From a bacterium (GTDB lineage: Bacteria; Myxococcota_A; Bradymonadia; UBA7976; UBA1532): a DNA stretch of 64,000 nucleotides. The stretch is from assembly GCA_030427205.1 (NCBI GenBank), contig JAUHXC010000003.1, forward strand, positions 248,001 through 312,000. The letters are read 5' to 3'. The position numbers and the translations under genes were made by a program. Each line of letters begins with the position of its first letter. Position 1 is the stretch's first letter. Below are positions 16,519-26,539 of this stretch, piece after piece. The notes under the pieces were generated by a model. It did no database searches. It was given only the letters and a program-made list of their open reading frames with translations, and was not told where the DNA came from.

Positions 16519-17310
16519 TCAACCCCCGCAGCGGGTCTCCGCCGGCCGGACAGGGCCCAGGCGCATGTCGGTCAGTGTCCAGTCGTGGGCCACGGCGCCG
16601 TCCGGGGCACCGGAGCGCACCGTCGCCCGCCGCGGCACCCACAGCCCGTCGCGCTCGACCCGATCGGCGTAGGTCACCGCCGAGGTCATGAACGGCGACG
16701 CGAGGCGCACCGTCGAGCGAAAGCCGGTCGTCGCCCCCTGCGCGTCGAGGTGCATGATGTACTGATCGGTCTGCAGCTGCGCCTCGGCGGTGCCCCAGCT
16801 CATGAAGACCCGCTCGACCTCGCCCCGCGGCGCCATCGCCCGCACCACGTCCGCCGAACGCATGGCGAACGGCATCTCGAACAGGTGGCGCACCGACGCG
16901 GTGATCGCGGCGTGGCCCTCGGTCGAGTCGGCCGACGGCAGGGCGATGCTGCGCTCGGCATCGCGTATCGTCGCGGTCATCGGCGACTGGTCGCACGGAT
17001 CGAACCGCAGGGTCAGCGCGACGCGCTCGCCCAGACCGAAGAAGAAGCGCGCCGTGCCGGCGACGACCTCGCCCTCGACATCGAGCTCGACCCACGCGCG
17101 TTCGCGCCACCGATCGAGCCCGCCGTGGGCGGCCGACATGCGCGCGGCCATGGCTTCGCCCGCGGCCGCATCACCGAGCCCCTCCTCGCTCAGATCGACC
17201 AACAGCAGAGGGGTCTGGAGAATCACCGCGGCGGCGATGCCTGCGAGCGCGATCAGGGCGCCCGTCGCGACGAGCAGGCGTCGAACCCAGCGCTTGGTCT
17301 CGGCTTTGAT
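16519..17310 (-). CDS. membrane-anchored LolA-like hypothetical with unusual start
   Basis: A GTG at 17226 gives 235 residues, but the same frame stays open upstream and encodes a convincing N-terminal anchor (KAETKRWVRRLLVATGALIA and a following hydrophobic run). No ATG, GTG or TTG precedes it in frame for a long way. An ATC at 17310 lies six bases after GAGG, so a rare AUC start (263 residues), or a base error, is possible; a CTG lies further up. The body resembles LolA-like lipid-binding sheets (MSAAHGGLDRWRERAWVELD, then antiparallel strands). Function unknown. It converges with the VWA gene, seven bases apart. Confidence 0.6.
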   Translation of the reverse strand: MKAETKRWVRRLLVATGALIALAGIAAAVILQTPLLLVDLSEEGLGDAAAGEAMAARMSAAHGGLDRWRERAWVELDVEGEVVAGTARFFFGLGERVALTLRFDPCDQSPMTATIRDAERSIALPSADSTEGHAAITASVRHLFEMPFAMRSADVVRAMAPRGEVERVFMSWGTAEAQLQTDQYIMHLDAQGATTGFRSTVRLASPFMTSAVTYADRVERDGLWVPRRATVRSGAPDGAVAHDWTLTDMRLGPVRPAETRCGG

Positions 17311-17505
17311 GAGGCACCTCGTTCGGGGCGTTGTCCGGGCCAGCGTTGCGGCGACCGATCCGGCGTGTCGAGCGGCCGTCGAACCCGGCGGGTGCCCGAG
17401 CGCGCGCCGGCGGCACCCGAGACCGACCCGCCGCGCGGGACCGAGCGCGGCTGCCGTCGATGTTGGGATGTATTGGAGAGGAGGCGGGGCCGAGGCCCGC
17501 GGGCC

Positions 17506-19299
17506 TCAGTTGGCCGGGGCGGGGATGACCGGGGCGGCGCCGGGCGCGACCGGCTCGGGCGCCGGCGGGGCCGGGTAGAGGTCGCCGTTGAGCTTGAACT
17601 CGGCCTTGGCCACCAGGGTCTGCAGCGCACCGCCGGTGAAGCGGCGCAGCATCTCGCGCTGGCGGACCGGGCCGAAGAGCACCGCCTGCCAGTTGCCCAT
17701 CAGCCGGGCGGCGCGCTGGTCGCGCAGCCGGCGGATGAAGGTCTCCTTCTCGTTGGCGAAGGTCTCGTCGTCGGGCTCGACCCGCTCCTTGAGGCTCACC
17801 ACGTAGACCTTGCCACCGACCTCGAGGGCCTTCTCGACCAGGGGCTTCTCGGCGGTCAGCCCCTCGACGAGCCCGGCGAGCTCCTCGCTCTTGCCGATGC
17901 CCGGGATCATCGCCCACTGCGGGCGGTCGGCGCTGAACGGCCCGGTGGTCTGCACCTCGGGCACGGCGACCTCGGGGGCGTCGTCGGTGGGATCATCGGG
18001 GGTCTCGTCGACCGCGCTGTCGTTCTCCATGCCCGGATCGCCCGGGTCGTCGGGATCGAGCGGCGCGGGCGGCTCGGGCGCGGGCGGCGGCGGCGGCTTC
18101 GGCAGGGCGTCGGCCAGCGCGGCGCCGCCCTTGACCTTGGCCAGAATACCGTCGGCGACCGTGCGGGCGGCGGCGATGCGGGCGTTCTGCCGGGCGAGGA
18201 TGAGCCCGATCTCGTCCTTGACCTCGTCGAGGCTCTTCTTGACCGCCGGCTTGACGTCCTCGGCCTTCACGAACCAGAAGCCGATGGGCGAGGTCTGCAC
18301 CTCGGAGATCGCGCCCTTCTCCAGGGCCGCGTAGACCGCGTAGTCCTGCTCGGCGGTGTTCGACTTGCTCTGCCAGCCCATGTCGCCGCCGAAGCTCTTG
18401 TAGTAGCCCTCCGACGACTCGCTGGCGATCTTCTCGAAGTCGGCGCCCTCGGCCAGCGCCGCCTCGCGCAGCGCGTCGGCCTTGGCCTTGGCGGCGGTCT
18501 CCGCCTCGGGGCCGCCCTCCTTGGGCTTGCGGATGAGCACCCGGCGGACCTTGATCTCCTGGTCGCGATCGTAGTTGCCCTTGTTCTCTTCGTAGTAGGC
18601 CTTCACCGCATCGGCGTTGTCGGCGGCGTACTTCGCCCCATCGGCGGCCGTCGGCTCGGCGATCGGGCCGGCGTGCTCGGCGGGGTCGACGGCGACGTAC
18701 TCGAGGTTCCATGTGCGGCGGCTGCGGTCGAAGGCGGCGCGGGCCTCGGCCTCGCTGACCTGCACCTGACTGCCGAGGAACTGCAGGTAGCGCTGCACGA
18801 TCATCTCGCGCCGCTTGGCCCGGCGGTAGATGTCGGCGGTGGCCCCGAGCGACTGGGTCAGCTGCGCCCGATAGCGCTGCGGGTCGAAGTTGCCCGCCTG
18901 ATCGCTGAAGAGCGGAAAGTCGGGGTTGTCGTCGCTGATGATGTACTGCGACAGGGCCTCGTCGCTCACCGCGATGCCCATCTGGCGGGCCGACTGCTCG
19001 ACGACCGCCTGCTCGACGATCTGCAGCGCCGCCGCCCGCCGCATCAGGGCGAGCCCCTCCGCGCTGTCGTCGAAGTCGGGGTCGTACAGCCTCTGGCGCA
19101 TCACCGAGATCTCGACCTCGCGCTGCACGATCTCTTCCCCGCCGACCTCGGCGGCCCAGTCGTTGAGGTTCATCGTCGTGCCCCCGGGTTGGCAGCCTTC
19201 CGACTGCGGCCCGAAGAAGAAGATGAAGACGAAGATGAGGATCCCGAAGAGGATGTAGATGCCGAAACTCTGGGACTTCTCGCGGAGTTCGGTGAGCAT
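17506..19299 (-). CDS. SurA/PpiD-like periplasmic peptidyl-prolyl isomerase
   Basis: 597 residues. It starts with a short basic segment and one membrane helix (IYILFGILIFVFIFFFG), the topology of PpiD, which anchors to the inner membrane and faces the periplasm. A SurA_N-like helical chaperone region follows (about 45-210: VGGEEIVQREVEISVMRQRL, SDEALSQYI). The parvulin domain spans about 245-360 (IKVRRVLIRKP, FEKIASESSEGYYKSFGGDM, PIGFWFVKAED). A Pro/Asp-rich linker and a C-terminal domain (VYVVSLKERVEPDDETFANE) complete the PpiD pattern. It would help outer membrane protein folding. It is divergent from mreB. A parvulin fold is clear, the exact subclass less so. Confidence 0.87.
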   Translation of the reverse strand: MLTELREKSQSFGIYILFGILIFVFIFFFGPQSEGCQPGGTTMNLNDWAAEVGGEEIVQREVEISVMRQRLYDPDFDDSAEGLALMRRAAALQIVEQAVVEQSARQMGIAVSDEALSQYIISDDNPDFPLFSDQAGNFDPQRYRAQLTQSLGATADIYRRAKRREMIVQRYLQFLGSQVQVSEAEARAAFDRSRRTWNLEYVAVDPAEHAGPIAEPTAADGAKYAADNADAVKAYYEENKGNYDRDQEIKVRRVLIRKPKEGGPEAETAAKAKADALREAALAEGADFEKIASESSEGYYKSFGGDMGWQSKSNTAEQDYAVYAALEKGAISEVQTSPIGFWFVKAEDVKPAVKKSLDEVKDEIGLILARQNARIAAARTVADGILAKVKGGAALADALPKPPPPPAPEPPAPLDPDDPGDPGMENDSAVDETPDDPTDDAPEVAVPEVQTTGPFSADRPQWAMIPGIGKSEELAGLVEGLTAEKPLVEKALEVGGKVYVVSLKERVEPDDETFANEKETFIRRLRDQRAARLMGNWQAVLFGPVRQREMLRRFTGGALQTLVAKAEFKLNGDLYPAPPAPEPVAPGAAPVIPAPAN

Positions 19300-19373
19300 G
19301 CCGGATACCAGTCGAGTCGTGGGCGCAGTGGACCCCCATCAAAAAGGGGGCCCCGCGGAACGCGACACCTTAG

Positions 19374-20612
<1,239 letters not shown>

Positions 20613-20644
20613 CCGGCCCGGCCGTGCGTCGAGCCCGCTGAATC

Positions 20645-21529
20645 ATGCGCAACGCGCGCGGCGCATCCCCCCGCAAAGCGATATTGACCGGCCTGGGGCT
20701 GGTGAGTCTGTCGCTCGTGCTCCTCTTCTTCGATCGCAACGGCGTTCACCCGGGCCCGCTGGGGCAGGGGGTGATCGCCGTGGCCGCGCCGATCCATGCC
20801 GGGCTGACCGGCGCGGGGCGCTCGGTGCACGGGCTGTGGGGCGACTACCTGGCCCTGCGCGGCGTACGCGAAGAGAACGCCGAGCTGCGCGATCGGGTGC
20901 GGTCGCTGCAGGAGCAAGCGGCGCGCACCGCCGACCTGCTCGCGGAGAACGAGCGCCTGCGGGGCCTGCTCGAGCTGGCCGACCGGCGCAAGGACCTGCG
21001 GCTGCGCGCGGCCCGGGTGGCCGGCCGCAGCAACAGCCCCTACTTCCGGGTGATGCGCATCGAGCTCGACGTCGGCGACGCGACCCACATCGAAGAGGGT
21101 ATGCCGATCATCGCGCCGGGCGGCGTCGTCGGCCAGATCCGGACCCTCGTCGGCGCCCGGGCCGAGGTGCTGCTCGTCACCGACCCGCGCAGCGCGATCG
21201 ACGTCGTGCTCGAGAAGAGCCGCGCCCGCGGCGTCGCGGTGGGCACCGGGGAAGAAGACCGCTACGAGGCCCGGCTGGAGTACCTCGAGCGGGCGGTCGA
21301 GGCGGTCGACGGCGAGCGGGTCCTCACCACCGGTGACGACGGCCGCTACCCGGCCGGGCTGGTGTTGGGCTCCGTCATCGCCGCCGGGCCGGGCGAAGAG
21401 ACCGGCCCCTTCCAGAGCGCGCGGGTGCGGCCGATGGTCGATCTCGGCGCCCTCGAAGAGGTCTTCGTCGTGCTCGGCCCGACCGGCTTGAGCCCCGACG
21501 GCACCCGATTCGAAGGCCGCGACCGATGA
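20645..21529 (+). CDS. mreC: rod shape-determining protein MreC
   Basis: 294 residues with MreC layout: short cytoplasmic basic start, one membrane helix (ILTGLGLVSLSLVLLFFDRN), a periplasmic coiled coil (LRGVREENAELRDRVRSLQE to ERLRGLLEL) and two beta-barrel domains (AARVAGRSNSPYFRVMRIEL; GMPIIAPGGVVGQI; LVTDPRSAIDVVL). MreC bridges MreB filaments to PBP2 and RodA in the periplasm. It follows mreB by 32 bases and overlaps mreD by four. Confidence 0.96.
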   Translation: MRNARGASPRKAILTGLGLVSLSLVLLFFDRNGVHPGPLGQGVIAVAAPIHAGLTGAGRSVHGLWGDYLALRGVREENAELRDRVRSLQEQAARTADLLAENERLRGLLELADRRKDLRLRAARVAGRSNSPYFRVMRIELDVGDATHIEEGMPIIAPGGVVGQIRTLVGARAEVLLVTDPRSAIDVVLEKSRARGVAVGTGEEDRYEARLEYLERAVEAVDGERVLTTGDDGRYPAGLVLGSVIAAGPGEETGPFQSARVRPMVDLGALEEVFVVLGPTGLSPDGTRFEGRDR

Positions 21530-22032
21530 ATCTGGTATTGCCGCTGCTCTTCGGGCTCGGCGCGCTGTGCGCCGAGGTCTTCTTTCGCGAGGCCTTCGCC
21601 GCCGACGCCTGGGCCCCCGATCTGCTCACGGTGGTGATCATCTGGCTCGGGGTGCAGCGCAGCCTCGTCTCGGGCGCGATCATCGCGGCGCTGCTCGGGC
21701 TGCTGGCCGACGGGTTCGCCGGCAGCCCGCTCGGCGTGCACATGCTGCACGCGCTGCTGTTGTTCTACGCGTCGGCGATCCTGGCCGACCAGGTCCGGCT
21801 GCAAGGGGTCGCCGGCCACGTGCTCATGGGGCTCGGCGGCGGCTTCGTCGGGCTGTTCCTGCTCGCGCTGATCAGCCGGGTGATCCTGGGCGATACCGGG
21901 CTCGCCGCGCGCATCGGCGACCTGCTGGTGCCCCGGGTGGCGGTGGTGACCATGGCCACGCCGGCGCTCTTCCCGGTGCTCGACAAGCTCGACGGCTTGT
22001 TCTCGCGGCGGGCCGAGACCGACCTGCTCTGA
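21526..22032 (+). CDS. mreD: rod shape-determining protein MreD
   Basis: 168-residue integral membrane protein with five or six helices, normal for MreD. Sequence similarity in this family is low, so the call rests on length, hydrophobicity (LPLLFGLGALCAEVFFREAF; LLADGFAGSPLGVHMLHALL) and its place: ATGA overlap with mreC and PBP2 next. The GSPLGVH motif with a preceding DG is typical of MreD. It completes the MreCD membrane complex. Confidence 0.9.
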   Translation: MNLVLPLLFGLGALCAEVFFREAFAADAWAPDLLTVVIIWLGVQRSLVSGAIIAALLGLLADGFAGSPLGVHMLHALLLFYASAILADQVRLQGVAGHVLMGLGGGFVGLFLLALISRVILGDTGLAARIGDLLVPRVAVVTMATPALFPVLDKLDGLFSRRAETDLL

Positions 22033-22089
22033 CGGCGAGCGGCGCTGCGCGAAGCCCGGCAGCGGCCCTGCGGCGCGCGCCGATCCGGG

Positions 22090-22118
22090 TTGGCCTCGGC
22101 GGTGCGTTCTGCTAGTTT
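22090..22118 (+). promoter_or_regulatory. internal promoter upstream of PBP2 gene
   Basis: TTGGCC at 22090-22095, 17-base spacer, TAGTTT at 22113-22118 with TTCTGC before it (extended -10). It lies in the 152-base gap between mreD and PBP2, so the last two genes may also be transcribed on their own. Confidence 0.45.
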
Positions 22119-22184
22119 GCAGGGCGTTTTTTCGACCGCCCGACGCCGCAGGCTGCGCCGCGGCGAAGGCGGGATCAGGTCTGG

Positions 22185-24101
22185 ATGTCGGACGTCTACC
22201 TCGATTCGAGCATCGTCGGCTACCGCCAGCGCGCCCGACGGCTGATGGTGGGCGCGACGTGCATCTTCCTCGTGCTGATCGGTCGCCTGGGCCACCTGCA
22301 GCTCGTCGAGGGCGACCGCCTCGAGGAAGCGTCGAGTCGCAACTACATCCGTACGGTGGTCCTGCCCGCCGACCGCGGCACGATCTACGATCGCCAGGGC
22401 CGGCCGCTGGCGATCAACCGCCCGTCGTTCGACCTCTACGTCACGCCGGCGCAGGTCGAAGACATCGCCGCCCTGATCGCCGGCCTGCGCACCGTCATCG
22501 AGATCGACGAGCTCGACGCTACCCGGCTGCGCGAGAAGATCGAAGAACCCCGCGGCATGTGGCGCCACCGCCCGGTGCGTGTCGCCCGTGACATCGACCG
22601 CAAGCGGGTGGCCCTCGCCGAGGGTCTGCGCGCGCGGATCGACGGCATCTCCATCGAGGTGCACTACCAGCGCGAGTACCCCGAAGGCCTGATCGGCGCC
22701 CACCTGGTGGGCTACCTGGGCAAGCCGACCGCCAAGGAGCTCGAGGCCGATACCGAAGGCCGCTACACGGTCGACACCATGCGCGGCCGCTTCGGGCTCG
22801 AGCGGCGATTCGAAGACGTGCTCGCCGGCTTCAACGGCTTCGAGCGCTACGCGGTCGACGCCCGCGGCGAGCGCCAGGAGGGCGGCTGGGCCGAGGTGGC
22901 CCTGGCCGGGGTCGATACCCGCCGCCCGCCGCGCCGGGGCCACGACCTGCGGCTCACCGTCGACATCGAGGTGCAGAAGATCCTCGTCGAGGCGCTGCGC
23001 GAGTACGAGTCGGGCGCCGCGGTGGTGATGGATCCCAACGACGGCAGCCTGCTCGGCATCATCTCCAAGCCCTCGTTCGACCCCAACATCTGGTCCGGCC
23101 GGCTCACCCGCGACGCGAAGCGGGCCATCGACGAGAACCCCTACAACCCGATGCTCGACAAGGCGGTGCACGCCTACTACCCCGGCTCGGTCTACAAGGT
23201 GGTCACCGCGCTCGCCGGCCTCGAAGAGGGGGTGCTCGACCCCGACGAACTGATCGACAGCCCGGGTATGTACGAGTACGGCAACCGCATCTTCCACTGC
23301 CACAAGCTCTCGGGGCACGGGGCGATCGACCTCTACGCGGCGATGTCGGCCTCGGCGGACGTCTACTTCTACAAGCTCGGCGAGACGATGGGCATCGACA
23401 CCCTCGGGGTCTACGCCCGCCGGTTCGGCTTCGGGCTCAAGCCCGGTCTCGGCATCAACGGCGAGTCCGCCGGGGTGGTGCCCAGCCGCGAGTTCCACGA
23501 GAAGCATACCCGCGGCGGCTTCCAGCACGGTCTGGCGCTGTCGACCGCCATCGGTCAGGGCGCGGTGCGGACCTCGCCGGTGCAGGTGGCCTCGGCCTTC
23601 GCCGCGCTGGCCAACGGCGGGCAGGTCTACAAGGCGCGGGTGGTCGACCGCATCACCCACCACGGGGGCAAGGCGGTCAGCCGCTATGGGCCCGAGGTGC
23701 TGACCCGGCTCGACGCCGACGAGACCCACGTCGCGTCGGTCAACCGCTCGCTCGAGCGGGCGGTCAACGACCCCAAGCTGGCCACCGGCCACCTGGCGGC
23801 GGTGCCCGGCGGGCGGGTCGCGGGCAAGACCGGCACCGCGCAGGTGCGCAAGATCGAGCGCGGGCGCATGCGGCAGAACGTCAAGCGCTTCCGCGATCGC
23901 GACCACGCCTGGTTCGCCGCCTTCGCGCCCTACGAGAACCCGCGGCTGGTCGTCGTCGTCTTCCTCGAACACGGGGGCAGCGGCGGCAAGGACGCCGCGC
24001 CGGTGGCCCGGGCCATCGTCGAGGCCTATCACCAGCGCATCGAGCCGATCTTCGAGACCACCGCAGCCGTCGACCGGGCCCGATCGGAGCGACGCCGGTG
24101 A
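22185..24101 (+). CDS. mrdA: penicillin-binding protein 2 (peptidoglycan transpeptidase)
   Basis: 638 residues, within the PBP2 range. A membrane helix (LMVGATCIFLVLIGRLGHLQ) follows a short inside segment. The pedestal or dimer domain begins ADRGTIYDRQGRPLAINRPS. The transpeptidase domain has the serine motif SVYK with Ser335, SAD in MSASADVYFYKLG, and KTGTAQ near 548. It crosslinks peptidoglycan during elongation with RodA. The rodA gene overlaps its stop, as expected. An arginine-rich tail of some 20 residues is extra. PBP3 (FtsI) is less likely, given the neighbours. Confidence 0.96.
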   Translation: MSDVYLDSSIVGYRQRARRLMVGATCIFLVLIGRLGHLQLVEGDRLEEASSRNYIRTVVLPADRGTIYDRQGRPLAINRPSFDLYVTPAQVEDIAALIAGLRTVIEIDELDATRLREKIEEPRGMWRHRPVRVARDIDRKRVALAEGLRARIDGISIEVHYQREYPEGLIGAHLVGYLGKPTAKELEADTEGRYTVDTMRGRFGLERRFEDVLAGFNGFERYAVDARGERQEGGWAEVALAGVDTRRPPRRGHDLRLTVDIEVQKILVEALREYESGAAVVMDPNDGSLLGIISKPSFDPNIWSGRLTRDAKRAIDENPYNPMLDKAVHAYYPGSVYKVVTALAGLEEGVLDPDELIDSPGMYEYGNRIFHCHKLSGHGAIDLYAAMSASADVYFYKLGETMGIDTLGVYARRFGFGLKPGLGINGESAGVVPSREFHEKHTRGGFQHGLALSTAIGQGAVRTSPVQVASAFAALANGGQVYKARVVDRITHHGGKAVSRYGPEVLTRLDADETHVASVNRSLERAVNDPKLATGHLAAVPGGRVAGKTGTAQVRKIERGRMRQNVKRFRDRDHAWFAAFAPYENPRLVVVVFLEHGGSGGKDAAPVARAIVEAYHQRIEPIFETTAAVDRARSERRR

Positions 24102-25195
24102 GCCGCACGGTCGCCGCGGCGGCCGGGCGCATCGACTGGGCCGTGCTCGGGCTCGTGCTCGCCCTCGGCACCGTCAGCGTGGTCAACCTCTACTCGACCT
24201 CCACCGCCACCGGCAGCGGTATCTATATGCGCCACCTCTACTGGCTGCTGCTCGGCGGCGGGGTGATGGGCATCGTCGCCGCGATCGACTATCGCGACCT
24301 GCAGCGGCTGGCGCCGGTCTTCTACGGGGTCGTGGTCGTGCTGCTGATGGCGGTGCTCGTCGTCGGCAAGGAGGTCAACGGCTCCAAGCGCTGGATCGAC
24401 CTGGGCTTCGTCGGCTTCCAGCCGTCGGAGCTGGCCAAGATCGCGGTGATCCTCAATCTGGCCAACTGGTTCCAGCGGGTGCCGCGGCCCGGGGGCTACA
24501 CCCTCAAGGATCTCATCCCGATGGGCCTGCTGCTCGGGGTGCCGATGTTCCTGATCCTGCAGGAGCCGGACCTGGGCCACACCCTCATGCTGATGTTCAT
24601 CGGCGGCTCGATGCTGGCCTACGAGCGCTTCGAGCGGCGGGCGATGATCACGGTGGTCGTGGTGGCGGTGGTTGCCGCGCCGTTGGCGTGGAAGTTCGTG
24701 CTGCGCGACTACCAGAAGGACCGCATCCTGACCCTGGTCGACGGGCAGGCCGACTCGCTCGGCTCGGGCTGGCACGCGCGCCAGGCCCGGGTCGCGGTGG
24801 GCAGCGGCGGGCTGTTGGGCAAGGGGCTGCAGGACGGCACCCAGGTCGCCGGCGGCTTTCTGCCCGAGAACCACACCGACTTCGTCTTCGCCCACCTCGC
24901 CGAAGAGCACGGCTTCGTCGGCGCGGGGGCGGTGCTCTTCCTCTATCTGCTGCTGGTGCTCGCCGCGCTGCGCAGCGCCGCGATGGCCCGCGACAAGTTC
25001 GGCGGCCACGTCGCCGTCGGCGTCGGCGCGCTGGTCTTCTGGCATGTGCTGATGAACATCGGCATGGTGCTCAACCTGCTGCCGGTGACCGGCGTCACGC
25101 TGCCCCTGCTGAGCTATGGCGGCACGTCGGTCTTGACGGTGATGGCCGCGATGGGGCTGTTGCTGAACATCAACCTGCGACGTACCGTGTTCTGA
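24098..25195 (+). CDS. rodA: peptidoglycan glycosyltransferase RodA
   Basis: 365 residues and about ten membrane helices of the SEDS family. The GTG start overlaps the PBP2 stop. Family hallmarks are SKRWIDLGFVGFQPSELAKI, QEPDLGHTLMLMF, GLLGKGLQDGTQ, LPENHTDFVFAHLAEEHGFV (with the putative catalytic Asp in this loop region) and TGVTLPLLSYGGTS. RodA polymerises glycan strands from lipid II in complex with PBP2. It ends the mre operon. Confidence 0.96.
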   Translation: MSRTVAAAAGRIDWAVLGLVLALGTVSVVNLYSTSTATGSGIYMRHLYWLLLGGGVMGIVAAIDYRDLQRLAPVFYGVVVVLLMAVLVVGKEVNGSKRWIDLGFVGFQPSELAKIAVILNLANWFQRVPRPGGYTLKDLIPMGLLLGVPMFLILQEPDLGHTLMLMFIGGSMLAYERFERRAMITVVVVAVVAAPLAWKFVLRDYQKDRILTLVDGQADSLGSGWHARQARVAVGSGGLLGKGLQDGTQVAGGFLPENHTDFVFAHLAEEHGFVGAGAVLFLYLLLVLAALRSAAMARDKFGGHVAVGVGALVFWHVLMNIGMVLNLLPVTGVTLPLLSYGGTSVLTVMAAMGLLLNINLRRTVF

Positions 25196-25258
25196 GCGCA
25201 TCAACTCGCACGCTCAGACCACTCTGGACCCGGGTACAGAACACCCGAGGAGGACACA

Positions 25259-25588
25259 ATGGCCAACCACATCGACGTGACCGATGCCGACTTCAAGGCG
25301 AAGGTGGTCGAGAACGACCTGCCGGTGATCGTCGACTTCTGGGCCCCGTGGTGCGGGCCCTGCCGCGCGATCGCCCCCCACCTCGACAAGCTCGCGTCGA
25401 ACTACGCCGGCAAGATCGTCGTGGCCAAGGTCAACGTCGACAAGAACCAGCGCATGGCCGGGCAGCTCGGCGTACGCGGCATCCCGGCGCTCAAGGTCTT
25501 CCACAAGGGCAAGGTGGTCAACGAGATGACCGGCATGCCGCCCAACGCCTACGCCGCCCTCGAGAAGCTCGTCTCGGCCTACGTCTGA
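25259..25588 (+). CDS. trxA: thioredoxin
   Basis: 109 residues, standard thioredoxin length, with no signal peptide, so cytoplasmic. The active site is WCGPC at 31-35, with FWAPWCGPCRAIAPHLDKLA around it and the cis-Pro in GIPALKVF. A strong GAGGAGG precedes the ATG. It reduces protein disulfides using thioredoxin reductase. It lies 63 bases after rodA, and may have its own promoter in that gap. Confidence 0.97.
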   Translation: MANHIDVTDADFKAKVVENDLPVIVDFWAPWCGPCRAIAPHLDKLASNYAGKIVVAKVNVDKNQRMAGQLGVRGIPALKVFHKGKVVNEMTGMPPNAYAALEKLVSAYV

Positions 25589-25647
25589 GCCCGCCCGGGC
25601 TCCGCCGCGCCACCGGGCCCGGCACAGCGCACCCCGCGTCCCGTCGT

Positions 25648-25697
25648 GTATGTAGTATGTAGTATCGTGCGACGGGCCCGCAGGGCCCATCCTGACC
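25648..25697. repeat. TATGTAG micro-repeat and GGGCCC inverted pair
   Basis: Between thioredoxin and the CcsA-like gene lies a short low-G+C patch with TATGTAG repeated twice and a third partial unit (7-bp period), followed by GGGCCC-GCA-GGGCCC. The first part could supply a -10 element (TAGTAT); the second can fold as a short GC hairpin, but no T tract follows. Confidence 0.3.
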
Positions 25698-25728
25698 GCT
25701 CTCGCATCGCAGACGAGGACATCCCGGG

Positions 25729-26514
25729 GTGAACGCCCTCTTCGCCATCGGCGCCAGCGCCTTCGCGGCCACCACGCTGGCCTATCTGGCCGAGCTGTGG
25801 ACCGCCCGTCCCGGCATCGGCGACGCCGCCACCTGGATGCTGCGCGGCACCCTGCTCTTCTGGGCGGCGCTGCTCGGCTGGTGGGCGGTCGACGCCGGCG
25901 CGGCGGGCGGCACCCGGCTGTGGCTCGGGCTCTCCGCCTTCAGCCTCGGCGCGCTGTATCTCTTCCTCGCCCGGCGTTATCCCATCGCGGCCCTCGGCAG
26001 CTTCGTGGTCGCCCTGGCCACCGTGCTGGCGGCCTTCGCGCTGTTCATGGCCCAGGCGCAGGACGAGCTGATCGGCAGCGAGCTGGCCACCTGGATCCTG
26101 CGGATCCACATCGGGTTGGCCTTCATCGGCATCACCGCCTTCGCCTTCGCCACCGCGGTCTCGATCGTCTACCTGATGCAGGCCCGCGCGCTGAAGCAGA
26201 AGCACAAGAGCGGCCTGCGCCGCCGGCTGCCGCCGCTCGACGTGCTCGACCGGCTGTCGCTGCGCAGCATCATCGCCGGCTTCCCGTTCTATACGATCGC
26301 GCTGCTGCTCGGCAGCGCCCAGGCGGTGCGCCAGGGATCGGGCACGATCAAGCTGGCGTACATCCTCGCCGTGGCGTCGTGGCTGATCTACGGCGGCGTG
26401 CTGCAGGCCCGATTGACCGCCGGCTGGCGCGGGCGGCGGGCGGCATATCTGACCATCATGGGCCTGATCGCGGCGTTGACCGTCGTCGGGCTCTATACCA
26501 CCGGGGGCTCGTGA
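25729..26514 (+). CDS. CcsA/HemX-like heme-handling membrane protein
   Basis: 261 residues with seven or eight membrane helices from a GTG start. It resembles the CcmC/CcsA/HemX family that handles heme in cytochrome c assembly: ILRIHIGLAFIGITAFAFAT contains one of the conserved His positions, and SLRSIIAGFPFYTIALLLGS the next helix. The tryptophan-rich WWD loop is poorly kept (LLFWAALLGWWAVD), as in HemX proteins found next to hemA. It starts a row hemX-hemA-hemC-cobA/hemD. In Bacillus, HemX lowers HemA levels; a similar role here is inference. Confidence 0.8.
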   Translation: MNALFAIGASAFAATTLAYLAELWTARPGIGDAATWMLRGTLLFWAALLGWWAVDAGAAGGTRLWLGLSAFSLGALYLFLARRYPIAALGSFVVALATVLAAFALFMAQAQDELIGSELATWILRIHIGLAFIGITAFAFATAVSIVYLMQARALKQKHKSGLRRRLPPLDVLDRLSLRSIIAGFPFYTIALLLGSAQAVRQGSGTIKLAYILAVASWLIYGGVLQARLTAGWRGRRAAYLTIMGLIAALTVVGLYTTGGS

Positions 26515-26539
26515 TGACCTGCCCCCCGCGCGGGGTCGG

